A stretch of 64,000 nt of DNA from Bdellovibrio bacteriovorus (GCF_001592755.1 NZ_LUKF01000001.1:509189-573188), one strand, 5' to 3'; positions 1 to 8,947 are shown, counted from the first letter of the stretch. The notes: generated by a model not told the origin, from the letters alone. Numbers and translations: made by a program.

Positions 1-130
1 GACCCTCTTCACCCTTTTTTTCATCGGCCGAGCCTGTTTTCACCCACATTTGAACTGAGACGACAGGTGACTTATGACTCTCTAAGAAAAGGACTTTCAT
101 ACCGTTTTTTAGTTGAAATTTTTTAGACAT
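1..130 (-). CDS. M16 family zinc peptidase, N-terminal fragment cut by window edge
   Basis: Reading the minus strand from an ATG at 128-130 gives 43 codons that run off the left edge. The peptide has the look of the start of an M16 (insulinase/pitrilysin, PqqL/YmxG-type) peptidase: LKNGMKVLFLES, then SPVVSVQMWVKTGSADE, followed by a GEEG-like turn. In the family this leads into the HxxEH zinc site, which would lie outside the window. It is divergent from hemW with only 16 bp between the two start codons. A GGGAG lies about 12 nt upstream of the ATG and could serve as ribosome binding site. The family call rests on the first 43 residues only. Confidence 0.75.
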   Translation of the reverse strand, partial: MSKKFQLKNGMKVLFLESHKSPVVSVQMWVKTGSADEKKGEEG

Positions 131-146
131 ACTCTAGATAACTCCC

Positions 147-1319
147 ATGGCATTTGGTGTCTACGTTCACATTCCTTACTGTATTCAGCGCTGCACTTAT
201 TGTGACTTCGCGACTTATGAGCAAAGTAAGATTTTGCCTCCGGATCAGTACGTCGAATTGCTGTTTAAAGAAATTCGCCAGAAGCATCGCTATTACACCC
301 CGCAAAGTTTGGACACCCTTTACTTTGGCGGAGGAACGCCGAGCTTGATCCCTGCTCCTCTCATTGTATCGATTATAAAAGAGCTGGGTAGATACGGATT
401 TACAACTAGACCCGATACTGAAATCACTATCGAGATCAATCCGGCAACAATCAACGAAGACAAACTAAAAATGTATTTGGATCATGGGGTGAACCGATTC
501 AGTGTTGGTGCTCAAACCTTTGATGATCGTTTGTTGAAAATGGTGCATCGCGAACACTCTGCGAAACAAACATTGGAAACCCTGGACCTTTTGCGAGCGC
601 ACAATTTGAACTTCAGCTTCGACATTCTTTTTGCGCTGCCGTCACAGACTGTCGCCGGTTTGAAAAACGATGTGAAAATCGCCATTGAACAAGGCGCAAA
701 ACATATCAGCCCCTACTGCCTGACTGTTCCAGATGGTCATCCCCTTTCTAAGGGCCGCCCTTTGGATGATGAGCAAGTAGAGATGTTTGACATCATCGCC
801 GATGAACTGACGGCAAAAGGTTTTAAGCAATACGAAATTTCAAACTTCGCTCTTCCCGGTTTTGAATCGCGCCACAATATGCTTTATTGGGTGGACGAAC
901 CTTATTGGGGCTTAGGACTCAGCGCGCATTCTTACAGTCTTGAATCCGCGTGGGGCACTCGCTATTGGAACATCAATTCTATCAACGAATACCAAAAGCA
1001 AATTTTAGCTTTTGATGGACAAGAGTTTGATTCGCCCGCAAAGCATTTGCCTGCTGCACAACATGAAGTTCTAGAAATGCATCAAGCTCTCACAGACTTT
1101 TGTCATACTTCAATGCGTTTAATGCGCGGGCTCAGCCAGGAAAAGCTCTCTAAAAAATTCCCGCCAGAGATTTCAAGCAAAGTACAAACTCTTTTAAACG
1201 GCCTGATCAAAAAGAACTGGGTTCAGTATGACAACGAGCACTGGTCGCTCACTCGTGATGGCTTAGTTTTGAGCAACAAAGTTTTTCAAGAATTGACCTT
1301 CCTGCCAGAGGATATTTAA
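147..1319 (+). CDS. hemW: HemW-like radical SAM protein (heme chaperone / HemN family)
   Basis: A 390-residue member of the coproporphyrinogen-III-oxidase-like radical SAM family. The cluster motif C12-x3-C16-x2-C19 (PYCIQRCTYCDF) sits at the very N-terminus and GGGTPS at residues 61-66 is the SAM-binding glycine motif. The short N-terminus before the first cysteine and the total length fit HemW, which binds and delivers heme, better than the oxygen-independent oxidase HemN. The ATG at 147 is fixed by the conserved start of the family. No Shine-Dalgarno sequence precedes it, and the 16-bp gap to the divergent peptidase gene means that its promoter must lie inside that gene. It is followed after 73 nt by grpE. 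Confidence 0.88.
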   Translation: MAFGVYVHIPYCIQRCTYCDFATYEQSKILPPDQYVELLFKEIRQKHRYYTPQSLDTLYFGGGTPSLIPAPLIVSIIKELGRYGFTTRPDTEITIEINPATINEDKLKMYLDHGVNRFSVGAQTFDDRLLKMVHREHSAKQTLETLDLLRAHNLNFSFDILFALPSQTVAGLKNDVKIAIEQGAKHISPYCLTVPDGHPLSKGRPLDDEQVEMFDIIADELTAKGFKQYEISNFALPGFESRHNMLYWVDEPYWGLGLSAHSYSLESAWGTRYWNINSINEYQKQILAFDGQEFDSPAKHLPAAQHEVLEMHQALTDFCHTSMRLMRGLSQEKLSKKFPPEISSKVQTLLNGLIKKNWVQYDNEHWSLTRDGLVLSNKVFQELTFLPEDI

Positions 1320-1392
1320 GGGCCTGCTAGGGCACCGGACATTGACAATCCCAAACGAATACACAATCTTAAGTATTGCGAAAGGAACTGTC

Positions 1393-1917
1393 ATGTCAGA
1401 AGAAAATAACTCTCAAAATTCCAATTCTGCCAATCCAGAAACTGCAGCCGCGAACGGCTCTTCTGAAATTCAGAAACTTCAAGAACAAGCGGAAAAATTT
1501 AAAAACGATTTCCTTTACCTTCGTGCGGAGTTTGAGAATTACAAACGTAATGCCATCAAAGAGCGCTCAGATCTTGTGAAATACGGCGGCGAAAGATTTA
1601 TCCGCGACTTACTTGAGGTGGTGGATAATTTCGAGCGTGCGTTGCAAACAAATGTCACGGCCGAAAACTTTGCAACATTCCGTCAAGGTGTTGATATGAC
1701 CGCACAGGAGCTAAAATCTTTGCTGCAACGTCATTCTGTTCAAGAAATACCTGCACAGGGTGTTCCGTTTGATCCTAATGTTCATGAAGCCTTAAGCAGC
1801 GAGGCGACAGAACAAGTGGCGCCAGGTCACGTTGTTCGTGTATTTAAAAAGCCTTACAAGCTTCATGATAAAGTGATTCGCACAGGCCAAGTGGTGGTTG
1901 CTAAGAAACCAGAATAA
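1393..1917 (+). CDS. grpE: GrpE, nucleotide exchange factor of DnaK
   Basis: A protein of 174 residues. A low-complexity Asn/Ser/Ala N-terminus is followed by a long helix (about residues 25-75, containing FLYLRAEFENYKRNAIKE) and the C-terminal beta domain (FDPNVHEALSS, GHVVRVFKKPYKLHDKVIR), the GrpE order. GrpE releases ADP from DnaK. I start it at the ATG at 1393, preceded by AAAGGA, rather than at an in-frame start 17 codons upstream, because the upstream residues are not GrpE-like. A perfect TTGACA lies at 1342-1347, but no good -10 hexamer follows at the right distance. No CIRCE inverted repeat is visible. Neither hrcA nor dnaK is in the window. The J-protein gene follows after 9 nt. Confidence 0.93.
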   Translation: MSEENNSQNSNSANPETAAANGSSEIQKLQEQAEKFKNDFLYLRAEFENYKRNAIKERSDLVKYGGERFIRDLLEVVDNFERALQTNVTAENFATFRQGVDMTAQELKSLLQRHSVQEIPAQGVPFDPNVHEALSSEATEQVAPGHVVRVFKKPYKLHDKVIRTGQVVVAKKPE

Positions 1918-1926
1918 GAGGGTTGA

Positions 1927-2937
1927 TTGTCTAAAAAAGACTTATACTCCACATTAGGTGTCTCTCGATCCGCTTCGGCAGACGAGATCAAAAAAGCTTA
2001 TCGCAAGCTTGCGATGCAATATCATCCTGACAAAAATCCCGGCGATAAAAAAGCCGAAGAAAAATTCAAAGAGATCAGTCAGGCCTATGATGTTCTAAGC
2101 GACACGAAAAAACGCGAAATGTACGATCAGTTCGGTCACGCCGGAGCCCAAGGGTTCGGTGGTGCTGGACCCGGCGGATTTGGCGGTGGTGCAGGTGCAG
2201 GTGGATTCGGAGGCTTTGGTGGTTTTGGCAACCAAGGCGGCCAACAAACTGGTGGCGATCCGTTTCAAGATATCTTTGGTGATGTCTTCGGGGAAATTTT
2301 TGGCAACGCTCGCGGTGGTACGAATACTCGCGGACGTCGTCAACAAGCTAAAGGCACCGACCTTCGCTACACTTTAAATATTTCTTTTGAAGATTCTGCT
2401 TTAGGCGCAGAGAAAGTAATCAGCTTTGTTCGCCAAAAGGGCGGCAAGGAAGAGACTGCAAAACTTTCTGTCAACGTCCCTGCCGGCGTTAAAGAGGGTC
2501 AAAGACTTAAACTCGCAGGAGAGGGAGACTCCCCTGCTGGCGCTTCTGCCGGTGATCTCTACGTCATTATCAATATTCAAGAGCATCCTCTTTTTAAACG
2601 AAACGAAAACGATGTGATCTTGGACCTTCCGATCGTTTATACGGATGCGATCTTGGGAACTAATATCGAAGTTCCAACACTCACAGGTAAGGCAATGATT
2701 CGAATTCCGCCAGGAACACACTCTGGTCAGACTTTCCGCCTTAAAGGCAAAGGCTTTCCAAAATTGGGTGGATTTGGTTCTGGAGATATGTTGGTGAAGG
2801 TTCTCGTGGATACGCCTCATCATATCTCATCTCGACAAAAAGAACTTATTGAAGAGCTTGCGAAGTCGACCGAGTCCTCGCCCCTAGTAAAAGCCTTCCA
2901 AGAAAAAGTCTCGCAAATTATGAGGAATAGAAAATGA
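1927..2937 (+). CDS. J-domain co-chaperone without zinc finger (CbpA / DnaJ type II)
   Basis: A 336-residue Hsp40. The J domain spans about residues 5-70 with the HPD motif at 33-35. A Gly/Phe-rich linker (about 78-135) follows, then directly the two beta-sandwich substrate-binding domains and the C-terminal dimer segment. The four CxxCxGxG repeats of canonical DnaJ are absent, so this is a class B (CbpA-like) protein even though it sits next to grpE, where dnaJ is usual. It should stimulate the DnaK ATPase and present substrates. The start is TTG, preceded by GAGGG. The stop overlaps the next gene as ATGA, so translation of the downstream lipoprotein is probably coupled. Confidence 0.9.
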   Translation: MSKKDLYSTLGVSRSASADEIKKAYRKLAMQYHPDKNPGDKKAEEKFKEISQAYDVLSDTKKREMYDQFGHAGAQGFGGAGPGGFGGGAGAGGFGGFGGFGNQGGQQTGGDPFQDIFGDVFGEIFGNARGGTNTRGRRQQAKGTDLRYTLNISFEDSALGAEKVISFVRQKGGKEETAKLSVNVPAGVKEGQRLKLAGEGDSPAGASAGDLYVIINIQEHPLFKRNENDVILDLPIVYTDAILGTNIEVPTLTGKAMIRIPPGTHSGQTFRLKGKGFPKLGGFGSGDMLVKVLVDTPHHISSRQKELIEELAKSTESSPLVKAFQEKVSQIMRNRK

Positions 2938-4610
2938 CATCTCGATTCGCACTTCTGTTAAGCGCCTGCCTCTTAGCCTCTTGCACGACGGTCGCAACAA
3001 AAAAGCGTCCTCCGTACAAACCGACTCCGGTGACGACAACGACAAAAAAACCTAAGTCGATGGCAGGCATGACGGCGGGTCGTCCTCCAGAGCAAATTCA
3101 AAGCGAGACTTTGACTTTACCAGAGCAACCAAAAACAGAAGATGCGCTTGAGTATTTAAAAGTTCTTGTAAATAAATCTGTGCAAGCCCCCACTAAGGCG
3201 GAACAAGATGCCAATCGTCTTCATGCCATTGATATTGTCGAGAATAAGTTAAACGAAGATCAACTTGAAGATGTGGCAGATAGTTCTGACTTCGGATTTC
3301 TGCGCGCACACGCCATGTATCGCTTGGGCGAACTTGCTTTAGATAGAAAAGACACTTCCGCCGCAAAGAAATACTTCGCCGCGGTTGAAGATTTCGTTCC
3401 CGGTACAGATCAAGCCATTCGCGCACAAGAAATGATCCAGCAATTAGACGCCTCTAAAAACGTGCACACAGAAACGGTCGGAGTTGTTCTTCCTTTAAGC
3501 GGAAGAAATGCTCCCGTCGGTCAACGCGCGCTTCGCGGACTGGAGATGGGTCTAGGACTTCATATTCCTGGCTCTGGATTTAAGCTTGCGGTCATGGACA
3601 GTGAAGGCAACCCCGACTCTGCTCGCCGCGGTGTTGAGCGACTAGTTAAAGAAGACAATGTCATCGCCATTGTTGGAAGCTTATTAAGTAAAACTGCTCC
3701 GGCGGTGGCGGCGAAATCAGATGAGCTGGGTGTTCCTACGGTCGCTCTTTCGCAAAGATCTGGTCTTACTGAGATCGGCCCTACAGTATTTAGAAATTCT
3801 CTGACAAGTGGCATGCAAGTACGCGCTTTGGTCCGCACAGCAATGGATAACTTAGGCATGAAGAAGTTCGCAATTCTTTATCCTAATGATGCTTACGGTG
3901 TTGAGTTTGCAAACATCTTCTGGGATGAAGTTTTAGCTCGCGGGGGACAAATCACCGCGGTTCAGAATTATTCGACGAAAGAAACGGATTTCCGTCTGGT
4001 CGTGCAAAGGCTTGTGGGAACTTACTTTGGCGAAGCACGCCAAGACGAGTTCAATCTTCGCCTGAAAGAGCTTCAACACAGTGATAAAAAAAGATCCGTG
4101 CGTCAGTCGAATCTAGAAAATATTCTTCCTCCTATCACCGACTTTGATGCGATCTTCATTCCCGATAGCGTAAAAGCCATGGGTCAGATCTCTGCCATGC
4201 TTTCATATAATGACGTTAAAAACGTGAAATTGATGGGCACAAATCTGTGGAATACAAAAGACGTCGCTCGCCGTGCGGGGAACTTTTCAAACAATCTGCT
4301 TTTTGTAGATAGCTTAACTCCGACAGCTCAAGACAAGTCGCGCTTCGTTGCTGAATACAAAGCTTTGTATAATGAAGATCCTTCTTTGATCGAAGTTCAG
4401 GCTTACGATGCAGGCCTTATTTTGCGCCAACTTATCGTTGCCGGAGCCGACAGTCGTGAGGAACTCACACAAAAGCTAAGCCAGCTCAGCCGCTTCCCTG
4501 GCGCCTTAGGGCCTCTTTCCATGAATGCAGAGCGTGAAATCGAGCGCCCTGTCACCGCCCTAACTATCGAAAAAGGCGAAGTAATTCCCTTTAAATCTGA
4601 AGTTAAATAG
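2934..4610 (+). CDS. LpoA-like lipoprotein with periplasmic-binding-protein fold
   Basis: A protein of 558 residues with a lipoprotein signal peptide. The lipobox cysteine is most likely C17 (LLASC), although C12 (LSAC) also fits. A Pro/Thr/Lys-rich linker and a helical, TPR-like part follow (about residues 80-170). The rest is a type I periplasmic-binding (leucine/amide-binding) fold beginning at [16 protein letters not shown] and including [15 protein letters not shown] and [11 protein letters not shown]. This architecture matches LpoA/YraM, the outer-membrane lipoprotein activator of PBP1A, as well as other penicillin-binding protein activators. A role in peptidoglycan synthesis is therefore likely but inferred. 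It overlaps the J-protein stop by 4 nt. Confidence 0.75.
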   Translation: MTSRFALLLSACLLASCTTVATKKRPPYKPTPVTTTTKKPKSMAGMTAGRPPEQIQSETLTLPEQPKTEDALEYLKVLVNKSVQAPTKAEQDANRLHAIDIVENKLNEDQLEDVADSSDFGFLRAHAMYRLGELALDRKDTSAAKKYFAAVEDFVPGTDQAIRAQEMIQQLDASKNVHTETVGVVLPLSGRNAPVGQRALRGLEMGLGLHIPGSGFKLAVMDSEGNPDSARRGVERLVKEDNVIAIVGSLLSKTAPAVAAKSDELGVPTVALSQRSGLTEIGPTVFRNSLTSGMQVRALVRTAMDNLGMKKFAILYPNDAYGVEFANIFWDEVLARGGQITAVQNYSTKETDFRLVVQRLVGTYFGEARQDEFNLRLKELQHSDKKRSVRQSNLENILPPITDFDAIFIPDSVKAMGQISAMLSYNDVKNVKLMGTNLWNTKDVARRAGNFSNNLLFVDSLTPTAQDKSRFVAEYKALYNEDPSLIEVQAYDAGLILRQLIVAGADSREELTQKLSQLSRFPGALGPLSMNAEREIERPVTALTIEKGEVIPFKSEVK

Positions 4611-4654
4611 CTTCCATAAAATAAATTAATGACGATTTTTTAACCTCCCCCTGG

Positions 4655-4694
4655 GGTGTGCCTGTCATAGGTACACCAGCGACGACGCAGTCGC
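4655..4694 (+). repeat. Two tandem hairpins in the leader of the first DksA-like gene
   Basis: GGTGTGCCT at 4655-4663 pairs with AGGTACACC at 4669-4677 (nine pairs, one of them G-U), and GCGAC at 4679-4683 pairs with GTCGC at 4690-4694. No T-tract follows, so this does not look like a terminator for the upstream lipoprotein gene. The pair ends about 24 nt before the start codon at 4719 and could be a structured 5' leader or a protein-binding site. Confidence 0.4.
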
Positions 4695-4718
4695 AAAAAT
4701 CTAAAGAAGGGGGTTGTT

Positions 4719-5090
4719 ATGACAAGTCGTATTTCTGAAAACTTAGTGATGGAGTGTAGAAAGAAACTTCTTATTGCGAAACAGGATGTTTTGAATAGAT
4801 TCAGAACAGCCCAACGCGAACTTGTTCACGCCGAGCGCGGCGGAGACGAAGCCGATCAATCTGTCGCTCATATGGCTGAGCATTCTTTTTTAGTAACTCA
4901 AGAGCGCATGAGAAACCAACTTGTCGAGATCGAGATGGCCCTGGCTCGCATCGAACAAGGCACTTTCGGAGTCTGCGAAGAAACGGAAGAAATGATTGAG
5001 ACAGATCGCTTGCTTGCGATTCCTTGGACACGCCTCAGTATCGAAGGTGCCGAGATGCGAGAAGCAGTAGGTCGTAAATTCGCTCGATAG
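4719..5090 (+). CDS. DksA/TraR-like protein with degenerate zinc finger
   Basis: A protein of 123 residues. An N-terminal coiled-coil helical pair (about residues 5-80) is followed by a DksA/TraR-type segment, RIEQGTFGVCEETEEMI, where the family has G-x-Y-G-x-C-x2-C. Only the first cysteine remains. The partner cysteine is Thr, and the distal CxxC pair is absent, so it probably does not bind zinc in the usual way. Family members bind in the secondary channel of RNA polymerase. Cysteine-poor DksA paralogues that keep this function are known. A strong AAGAAGGGGG precedes the ATG. A second, intact family member follows at 5208. Function inferred. Confidence 0.75.
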   Translation: MTSRISENLVMECRKKLLIAKQDVLNRFRTAQRELVHAERGGDEADQSVAHMAEHSFLVTQERMRNQLVEIEMALARIEQGTFGVCEETEEMIETDRLLAIPWTRLSIEGAEMREAVGRKFAR

Positions 5091-5138
5091 GCGCCGCGCC
5101 AAGAGCCTGCTTACTAAAACGTCACGCAGCGCTTTTTT
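5091..5138 (+). terminator. Possible rho-independent terminator after the first DksA-like gene
   Basis: GCGCCGCG at 5092-5099 pairs, with one C-A mismatch, with CGCAGCGC at 5125-5132, and six T residues follow. The loop is long (about 25 nt), which lowers confidence. Confidence 0.4.
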
Positions 5139-5207
5139 GATGACATGATCTCAAACCCCCGTAATAAGGAAGCCACATTCGGCCAGATCATCATATCGGG
5201 GGGTGAG

Positions 5208-5579
5208 ATGAACGTAACCGAACTTACAGAACAAGAACTTCAAAATTTGCGTGAATCTTTGCTTTTCCAAAAGAGCTCGATTCTTAATAAAACGCACGAG
5301 TTTAAAGCCGAACAATCCAGCATCGGAAACGTTGCGGATGAAGCTGAAGCGGCTTCTCAAGATATCTCTAATAATATCTCTATCCATCTTCATGAAAGAG
5401 ATCGCACCGCACTTTACGCGATTGAAAGAGCTCTTTCAAAAATCGCTGACGGGACGTACGGCCAGTGCGAGTCTTGTGGTGAAATCATCGGGGCACGTCG
5501 ACTTCAGGCCAGACCGTTCACCGCTCTTTGTATTGAATGTATGGAAGAACAAGAGAGCCATTCCAATCTATTCCAATAA
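5208..5579 (+). CDS. DksA/TraR family C4 zinc-finger protein
   Basis: A protein of 123 residues, exactly the length of its neighbour at 4719. A coiled-coil N-terminal half (about residues 5-75) is followed by an intact C4 zinc finger: GQCESCGEIIGARR, then 17 residues on, LCIECMEEQE. Family members bind RNA polymerase and change initiation, often together with ppGpp. I place the start at the ATG at 5208, preceded by GGGGGGTGAG, rather than at an in-frame ATG at 5145, because the shorter product matches the paralogue in length and begins directly in the helical domain. The ribosome binding site can pair with CCCCCG at 5156-5161 upstream. Confidence 0.82.
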   Translation: MNVTELTEQELQNLRESLLFQKSSILNKTHEFKAEQSSIGNVADEAEAASQDISNNISIHLHERDRTALYAIERALSKIADGTYGQCESCGEIIGARRLQARPFTALCIECMEEQESHSNLFQ

Positions 5580-5596
5580 TTTCTGAATTCACTCAT

Positions 5597-5642
5597 TGGA
5601 CGAGGTCCGCTGACATGGATGTCAGTCCAAATTTTATTTTTT
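5597..5642 (+). terminator. Rho-independent terminator after the zinc-finger DksA-like gene
   Basis: An outer stem TGGAC/GTCCA and an inner stem TGACAT/ATGTCA, separated by a one-sided internal loop, are followed by ATTTTATTTTTT. Confidence 0.7.
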
Positions 5643-5719
5643 GATTCAAGCTCCCACTGTCTCATGCCGAGAAGTTTCATACTAGAAACATAAATGCCCG
5701 CATTACGCGGAGGAGCGGT

Positions 5720-8125
5720 ATGAGTTTTGACGATAAAGTCCTAGAAATCCCACAGACACTTCCTATGTTACCTGTGAGAGACATCGTTGTATTTCCGTAT
5801 ATGATTATTCCGTTGTTCGTAGGCCGCGACGCCTCGATCCGCTCAGTGGAAGAAGCTTTGGCGAAGAATCGTTTGATCTTTTTAGCTTCCCAAAAAGACA
5901 TTTCCGAAGAGAATCCGTCTCCTGACAACATCTACACAGTAGGTACTGTGGCGATGATCATGAGAATGAGAAAACTTTCTGACGGTCGCGTGAAAATCTT
6001 GATCCAAGGTGTAGCTAAGGGTCGTGTTAAGAATTTCACGAAAACATCTCCTTCTTTCGAAGTGGCTGTAGAAAAAATCGAAGAAATCCCAACACAAAAA
6101 ACTGTTGTTGAAAATGAAGCCCTTATCAGAACAGCGAAAGAGCATATCGAGCGTATCATCGCTTTAGGTCGCCCTCTTTCTCCAGACATCTTATTGGTGT
6201 TGGATGATGTTTCTGATCCAGGTCGTATCGCAGACCTTATCGCTTCTAACTTGGGTATCAAAGTTCAAGACGCTCAAAAAGTTCTTGAGACTTCTGATGC
6301 TACAGAAAGACTTAAACTTGTTAACGAGATCTTGGCTCAAGAACTTGAAGTCATGCAGACTCAGCAAAAAGGTCGCACTGGTGGCAAGGAAGACATGTCC
6401 AAGTCTCAACGCGAATACTTCTTGCGCGAGCAAATGAAGGCTATAAAGAATGAGCTTGGTGAAGGCGATTCTAAATCTGAAGAGATGGACGAACTTCGCG
6501 AAAAACTTGTGAACGCGGGAATGCCTCCACAAGTAGAAGCTGAAGCTTTGAAACAGCTTGGACGTTTGGAGCGTATGCATCCAGATGCTTCTGAAGCTAC
6601 AATGGTTCGCACATACCTAGACTGGATGGCGGATCTTCCTTGGAGCAAAAAATCTGACGACGTGATTGATCTTAAACGTGCCAAAGAAATTTTGGACGAA
6701 GATCACTACGAACTAGAAAAAGCTAAAGACCGTATCATGGAATTCTTGGCGGTTAGAAAATTAAAGCCGAACCTTAAAGGCCCAATCCTTTGCTTCGGTG
6801 GTCCTCCGGGCGTAGGTAAAACGTCTCTTGGTAAATCTATCGCTCGTGCGATGGGTCGTGAGTACTTCCGTATCGCTCTTGGCGGCGTGAAAGACGAAGC
6901 AGAGATCCGCGGTCACAGAAGAACTTATGTTGGTGCAATGCCTGGTAAAATCATCCAAGCACTTCGCCAAGCTAAGACAAACAACCCAGTTATCGTTCTA
7001 GATGAAGTTGATAAATTAGGTTCGGACTTCCGTGGTGACCCATCAGCAGCAATGCTTGAGGTTTTGGATCCAGAACAAAATGCAACTTTCCGTGACAACT
7101 ACTTGAACGTCGATTTCGACCTTTCAAATGTGTTGTTCATCGCAACAGCTAACGTGTTGGAAAATATCCCACCAGCTCTTCGCGATCGTATGGAAATCTT
7201 GAACATTCCTGGTTACACAGAGAACGACAAACTTTTGATCACGAAGAAACATTTGATCAGAAGACAAATTGAAGCCAACGGTATCACTGAAGAGAACATC
7301 AAGTTCACTGACGAAGGTATCAAGTACTTGATCGCGGGTTACACTCGTGAAGCAGGTCTTCGTAACCTCGAGCGTGAAGTCGGTTCTGTCTGCCGTAAAG
7401 TGGCTAAAATGGTTGTGATGGGTGAAGCTAACTTTGTCGAAATCACTCCAGCAGTGGTTCCAGAGTTGTTAGGTCCTCCACGCTTCCAACGTGACGACAA
7501 GTTTGCCGACTCTCAAGTAGGTGTTGTGCAAGGTCTTGCTTGGACACAAGCCGGTGGTGAAGTTCTTACTATCGAAGCTTTGAAAATGAAAGGTAAAGGA
7601 CATCTTGCATTGACGGGCCAACTTGGCGACGTGATGAAAGAGTCAGCTCACGCAGCAATGTCATATGCTCGTGCTCACCAAGAAGAATTGGGTATCCCTG
7701 AAGACTTCTTTGAAAAGTACGATGTGCATGTTCACTTGCCAGCGGGTGCAATCCCTAAAGACGGTCCTTCTGCAGGTATCACTCTTACAACAGCGCTTGT
7801 AAGTTTGATGACAGGAACTCCAGTTCGTCACGATATCGCGATGACTGGTGAAGTGACTCTACAAGGTCGCGTACTTCCAGTCGGTGGTATCCGTGAGAAG
7901 TGTTTGGCAGCTTTGAACCTAGGTATTACAAACATCATCATCCCGATGGCTTGTAAGAAAGATATCGCTGATATCCCTAAGGTCTTCAAAGACAAGATCA
8001 ACTTCATCTTCGCTGAAAACTTAGATGAGGTGTTCGCGGTCGCTTTCGATAAAGAAGCGAGAAGCCAAGACAAGAAGACAGCAACGAAAAAAGATCCAAA
8101 AAAATCGAAGAGCTTGGCTGCTTAA
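5720..8125 (+). CDS. lon: Lon ATP-dependent protease
   Basis: A protein of 801 residues and LonA order. The N-terminal substrate-binding domain (LPMLPVRDIVVFPYM) comes first, then a helical region, the AAA+ module with Walker A GGPPGVGKTS (K367) and Walker B VIVLDEVDKLG, and the C-terminal protease domain. The catalytic Ser-Lys dyad is S684 (PKDGPSAG) and K727 (GGIREKCLAAL). The 43-residue spacing equals that of the E. coli enzyme. It degrades misfolded and regulatory proteins in the cytoplasm. The gene stands alone between two terminators, and GCGGAGGAGCGG is its ribosome binding site. An inverted repeat GTTTC-N6-GAAAC lies upstream at 5674-5689. A lysine-rich tail follows the protease domain. 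Confidence 0.97.
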   Translation: MSFDDKVLEIPQTLPMLPVRDIVVFPYMIIPLFVGRDASIRSVEEALAKNRLIFLASQKDISEENPSPDNIYTVGTVAMIMRMRKLSDGRVKILIQGVAKGRVKNFTKTSPSFEVAVEKIEEIPTQKTVVENEALIRTAKEHIERIIALGRPLSPDILLVLDDVSDPGRIADLIASNLGIKVQDAQKVLETSDATERLKLVNEILAQELEVMQTQQKGRTGGKEDMSKSQREYFLREQMKAIKNELGEGDSKSEEMDELREKLVNAGMPPQVEAEALKQLGRLERMHPDASEATMVRTYLDWMADLPWSKKSDDVIDLKRAKEILDEDHYELEKAKDRIMEFLAVRKLKPNLKGPILCFGGPPGVGKTSLGKSIARAMGREYFRIALGGVKDEAEIRGHRRTYVGAMPGKIIQALRQAKTNNPVIVLDEVDKLGSDFRGDPSAAMLEVLDPEQNATFRDNYLNVDFDLSNVLFIATANVLENIPPALRDRMEILNIPGYTENDKLLITKKHLIRRQIEANGITEENIKFTDEGIKYLIAGYTREAGLRNLEREVGSVCRKVAKMVVMGEANFVEITPAVVPELLGPPRFQRDDKFADSQVGVVQGLAWTQAGGEVLTIEALKMKGKGHLALTGQLGDVMKESAHAAMSYARAHQEELGIPEDFFEKYDVHVHLPAGAIPKDGPSAGITLTTALVSLMTGTPVRHDIAMTGEVTLQGRVLPVGGIREKCLAALNLGITNIIIPMACKKDIADIPKVFKDKINFIFAENLDEVFAVAFDKEARSQDKKTATKKDPKKSKSLAA

Positions 8126-8160
8126 TAGTAGCCCAAGCCCATCGCCCCTCCCAAAAATAG

Positions 8161-8192
8161 AAAAGGACCGAGAAATCGGTCCTTTTTTATTT
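8161..8192. terminator. Bidirectional rho-independent terminator between lon and the L,D-transpeptidase gene
   Basis: AAAAGGACCGA-GAAA-TCGGTCCTTTTTT forms an 11-bp stem with a GAAA loop. It has T residues on the plus side and A residues on the other, so it serves both convergent genes. Confidence 0.9.
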
Positions 8193-8213
8193 TCAAAATC
8201 AGAATTTAAATAT

Positions 8214-8837
8214 CTATTCGTGAACCGTGATCCAAGTTTTGTAGATGCCATGTTCGCGCACTAGACGGTTGAACTTGAAAGCATTGTCTGGATGAACACG
8301 AATGCAACCATGAGAAGCTCTAGAACCTAGCTTTTTCCAGTTGCTAGTGCCCGTTCCATGAATCGCAAATCCACCAGAAATAAATACTGCGTAAGGCATG
8401 TTGCCAAGACCGTTGTAATCCCCACCCGGATATTTCGTAGAAGTGTATTTGTCATAGATACGTCCGTTAGGATGAGTATCAAAGTTCGGAGTTCCATGAC
8501 CTGGAGTTCCTGTAGAAACTGCCCACGTATTCGTGTGAACACCATCGATATACAAATACATTTTTTGTTGTGATCTAGAAACTTGCGCCCACACTTTGCA
8601 AGAACTGCGATAACAAGAAGGACCCATCGGGCCGATCAGGTTTTCAATAAACGGAGAAGAGCCTGTTTCTTCGAAATAGATTTGATCCATTTGTTGAAGA
8701 GTTTCTTCGATATTGGCATCAAACGGATTAAGTTCATCCATCACGTTTTCGTTGTCCGCAACTTCCACCTCTTGGGCTTGCGCAGAGATTGCCAACGAAG
8801 AAACTAAGAAGAACGCTGTCATTAAAGATTTAAACAT
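8214..8837 (-). CDS. Secreted L,D-transpeptidase (YkuD domain)
   Basis: A protein of 207 residues with a Sec signal peptide (about residues 1-21, ending AQA). After an acidic linker comes a YkuD catalytic domain (about 80-205) with the hallmark motifs HGTG and SHGCIRVH. The nucleophile is C178. Such enzymes make 3-3 cross-links or attach proteins or D-amino acids to peptidoglycan in the periplasm. In predatory Bdellovibrio, L,D-transpeptidases also act on the prey wall, but the target here cannot be read from sequence. AGGGGG lies 7 nt before the ATG. Two further cysteines (SCYRSSC) just before the domain might form a disulfide. Confidence 0.88.
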   Translation of the reverse strand: MFKSLMTAFFLVSSLAISAQAQEVEVADNENVMDELNPFDANIEETLQQMDQIYFEETGSSPFIENLIGPMGPSCYRSSCKVWAQVSRSQQKMYLYIDGVHTNTWAVSTGTPGHGTPNFDTHPNGRIYDKYTSTKYPGGDYNGLGNMPYAVFISGGFAIHGTGTSNWKKLGSRASHGCIRVHPDNAFKFNRLVREHGIYKTWITVHE

Positions 8838-8919
8838 TTGACCCCCTTCAAGTCAGAGGTCGAAATATCGATTGTGTTACGGTTTGGCAATGAAGATGTT
8901 GTAAGGAACGCGCCGCTCT

Positions 8920-8947
8920 TTGATGACACAACATACCTTTTTATTTA
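8920..8947 (+). promoter_or_regulatory. Possible promoter of the 8958 gene
   Basis: TTGATG (8920-8925), a 16-bp spacer and TATTTA (8942-8947) resemble a sigma-70 promoter. Transcription would begin only a few bases before the ATG at 8958, which has no Shine-Dalgarno sequence, so a leaderless mRNA is possible. Confidence 0.3.

Noticed and set aside
1320..1392. CIRCE or heat-shock promoter upstream of grpE
   Set aside because: No TTAGCACTC-N9-GAGTGCTAA repeat and no sigma-32-type pair. Only a TTGACA at 1342 without a convincing -10 was found.
2401..2823. A 140-codon minus-strand frame opposite the J-protein gene
   Set aside because: Antisense shadow of a well-supported gene; low-complexity translation.
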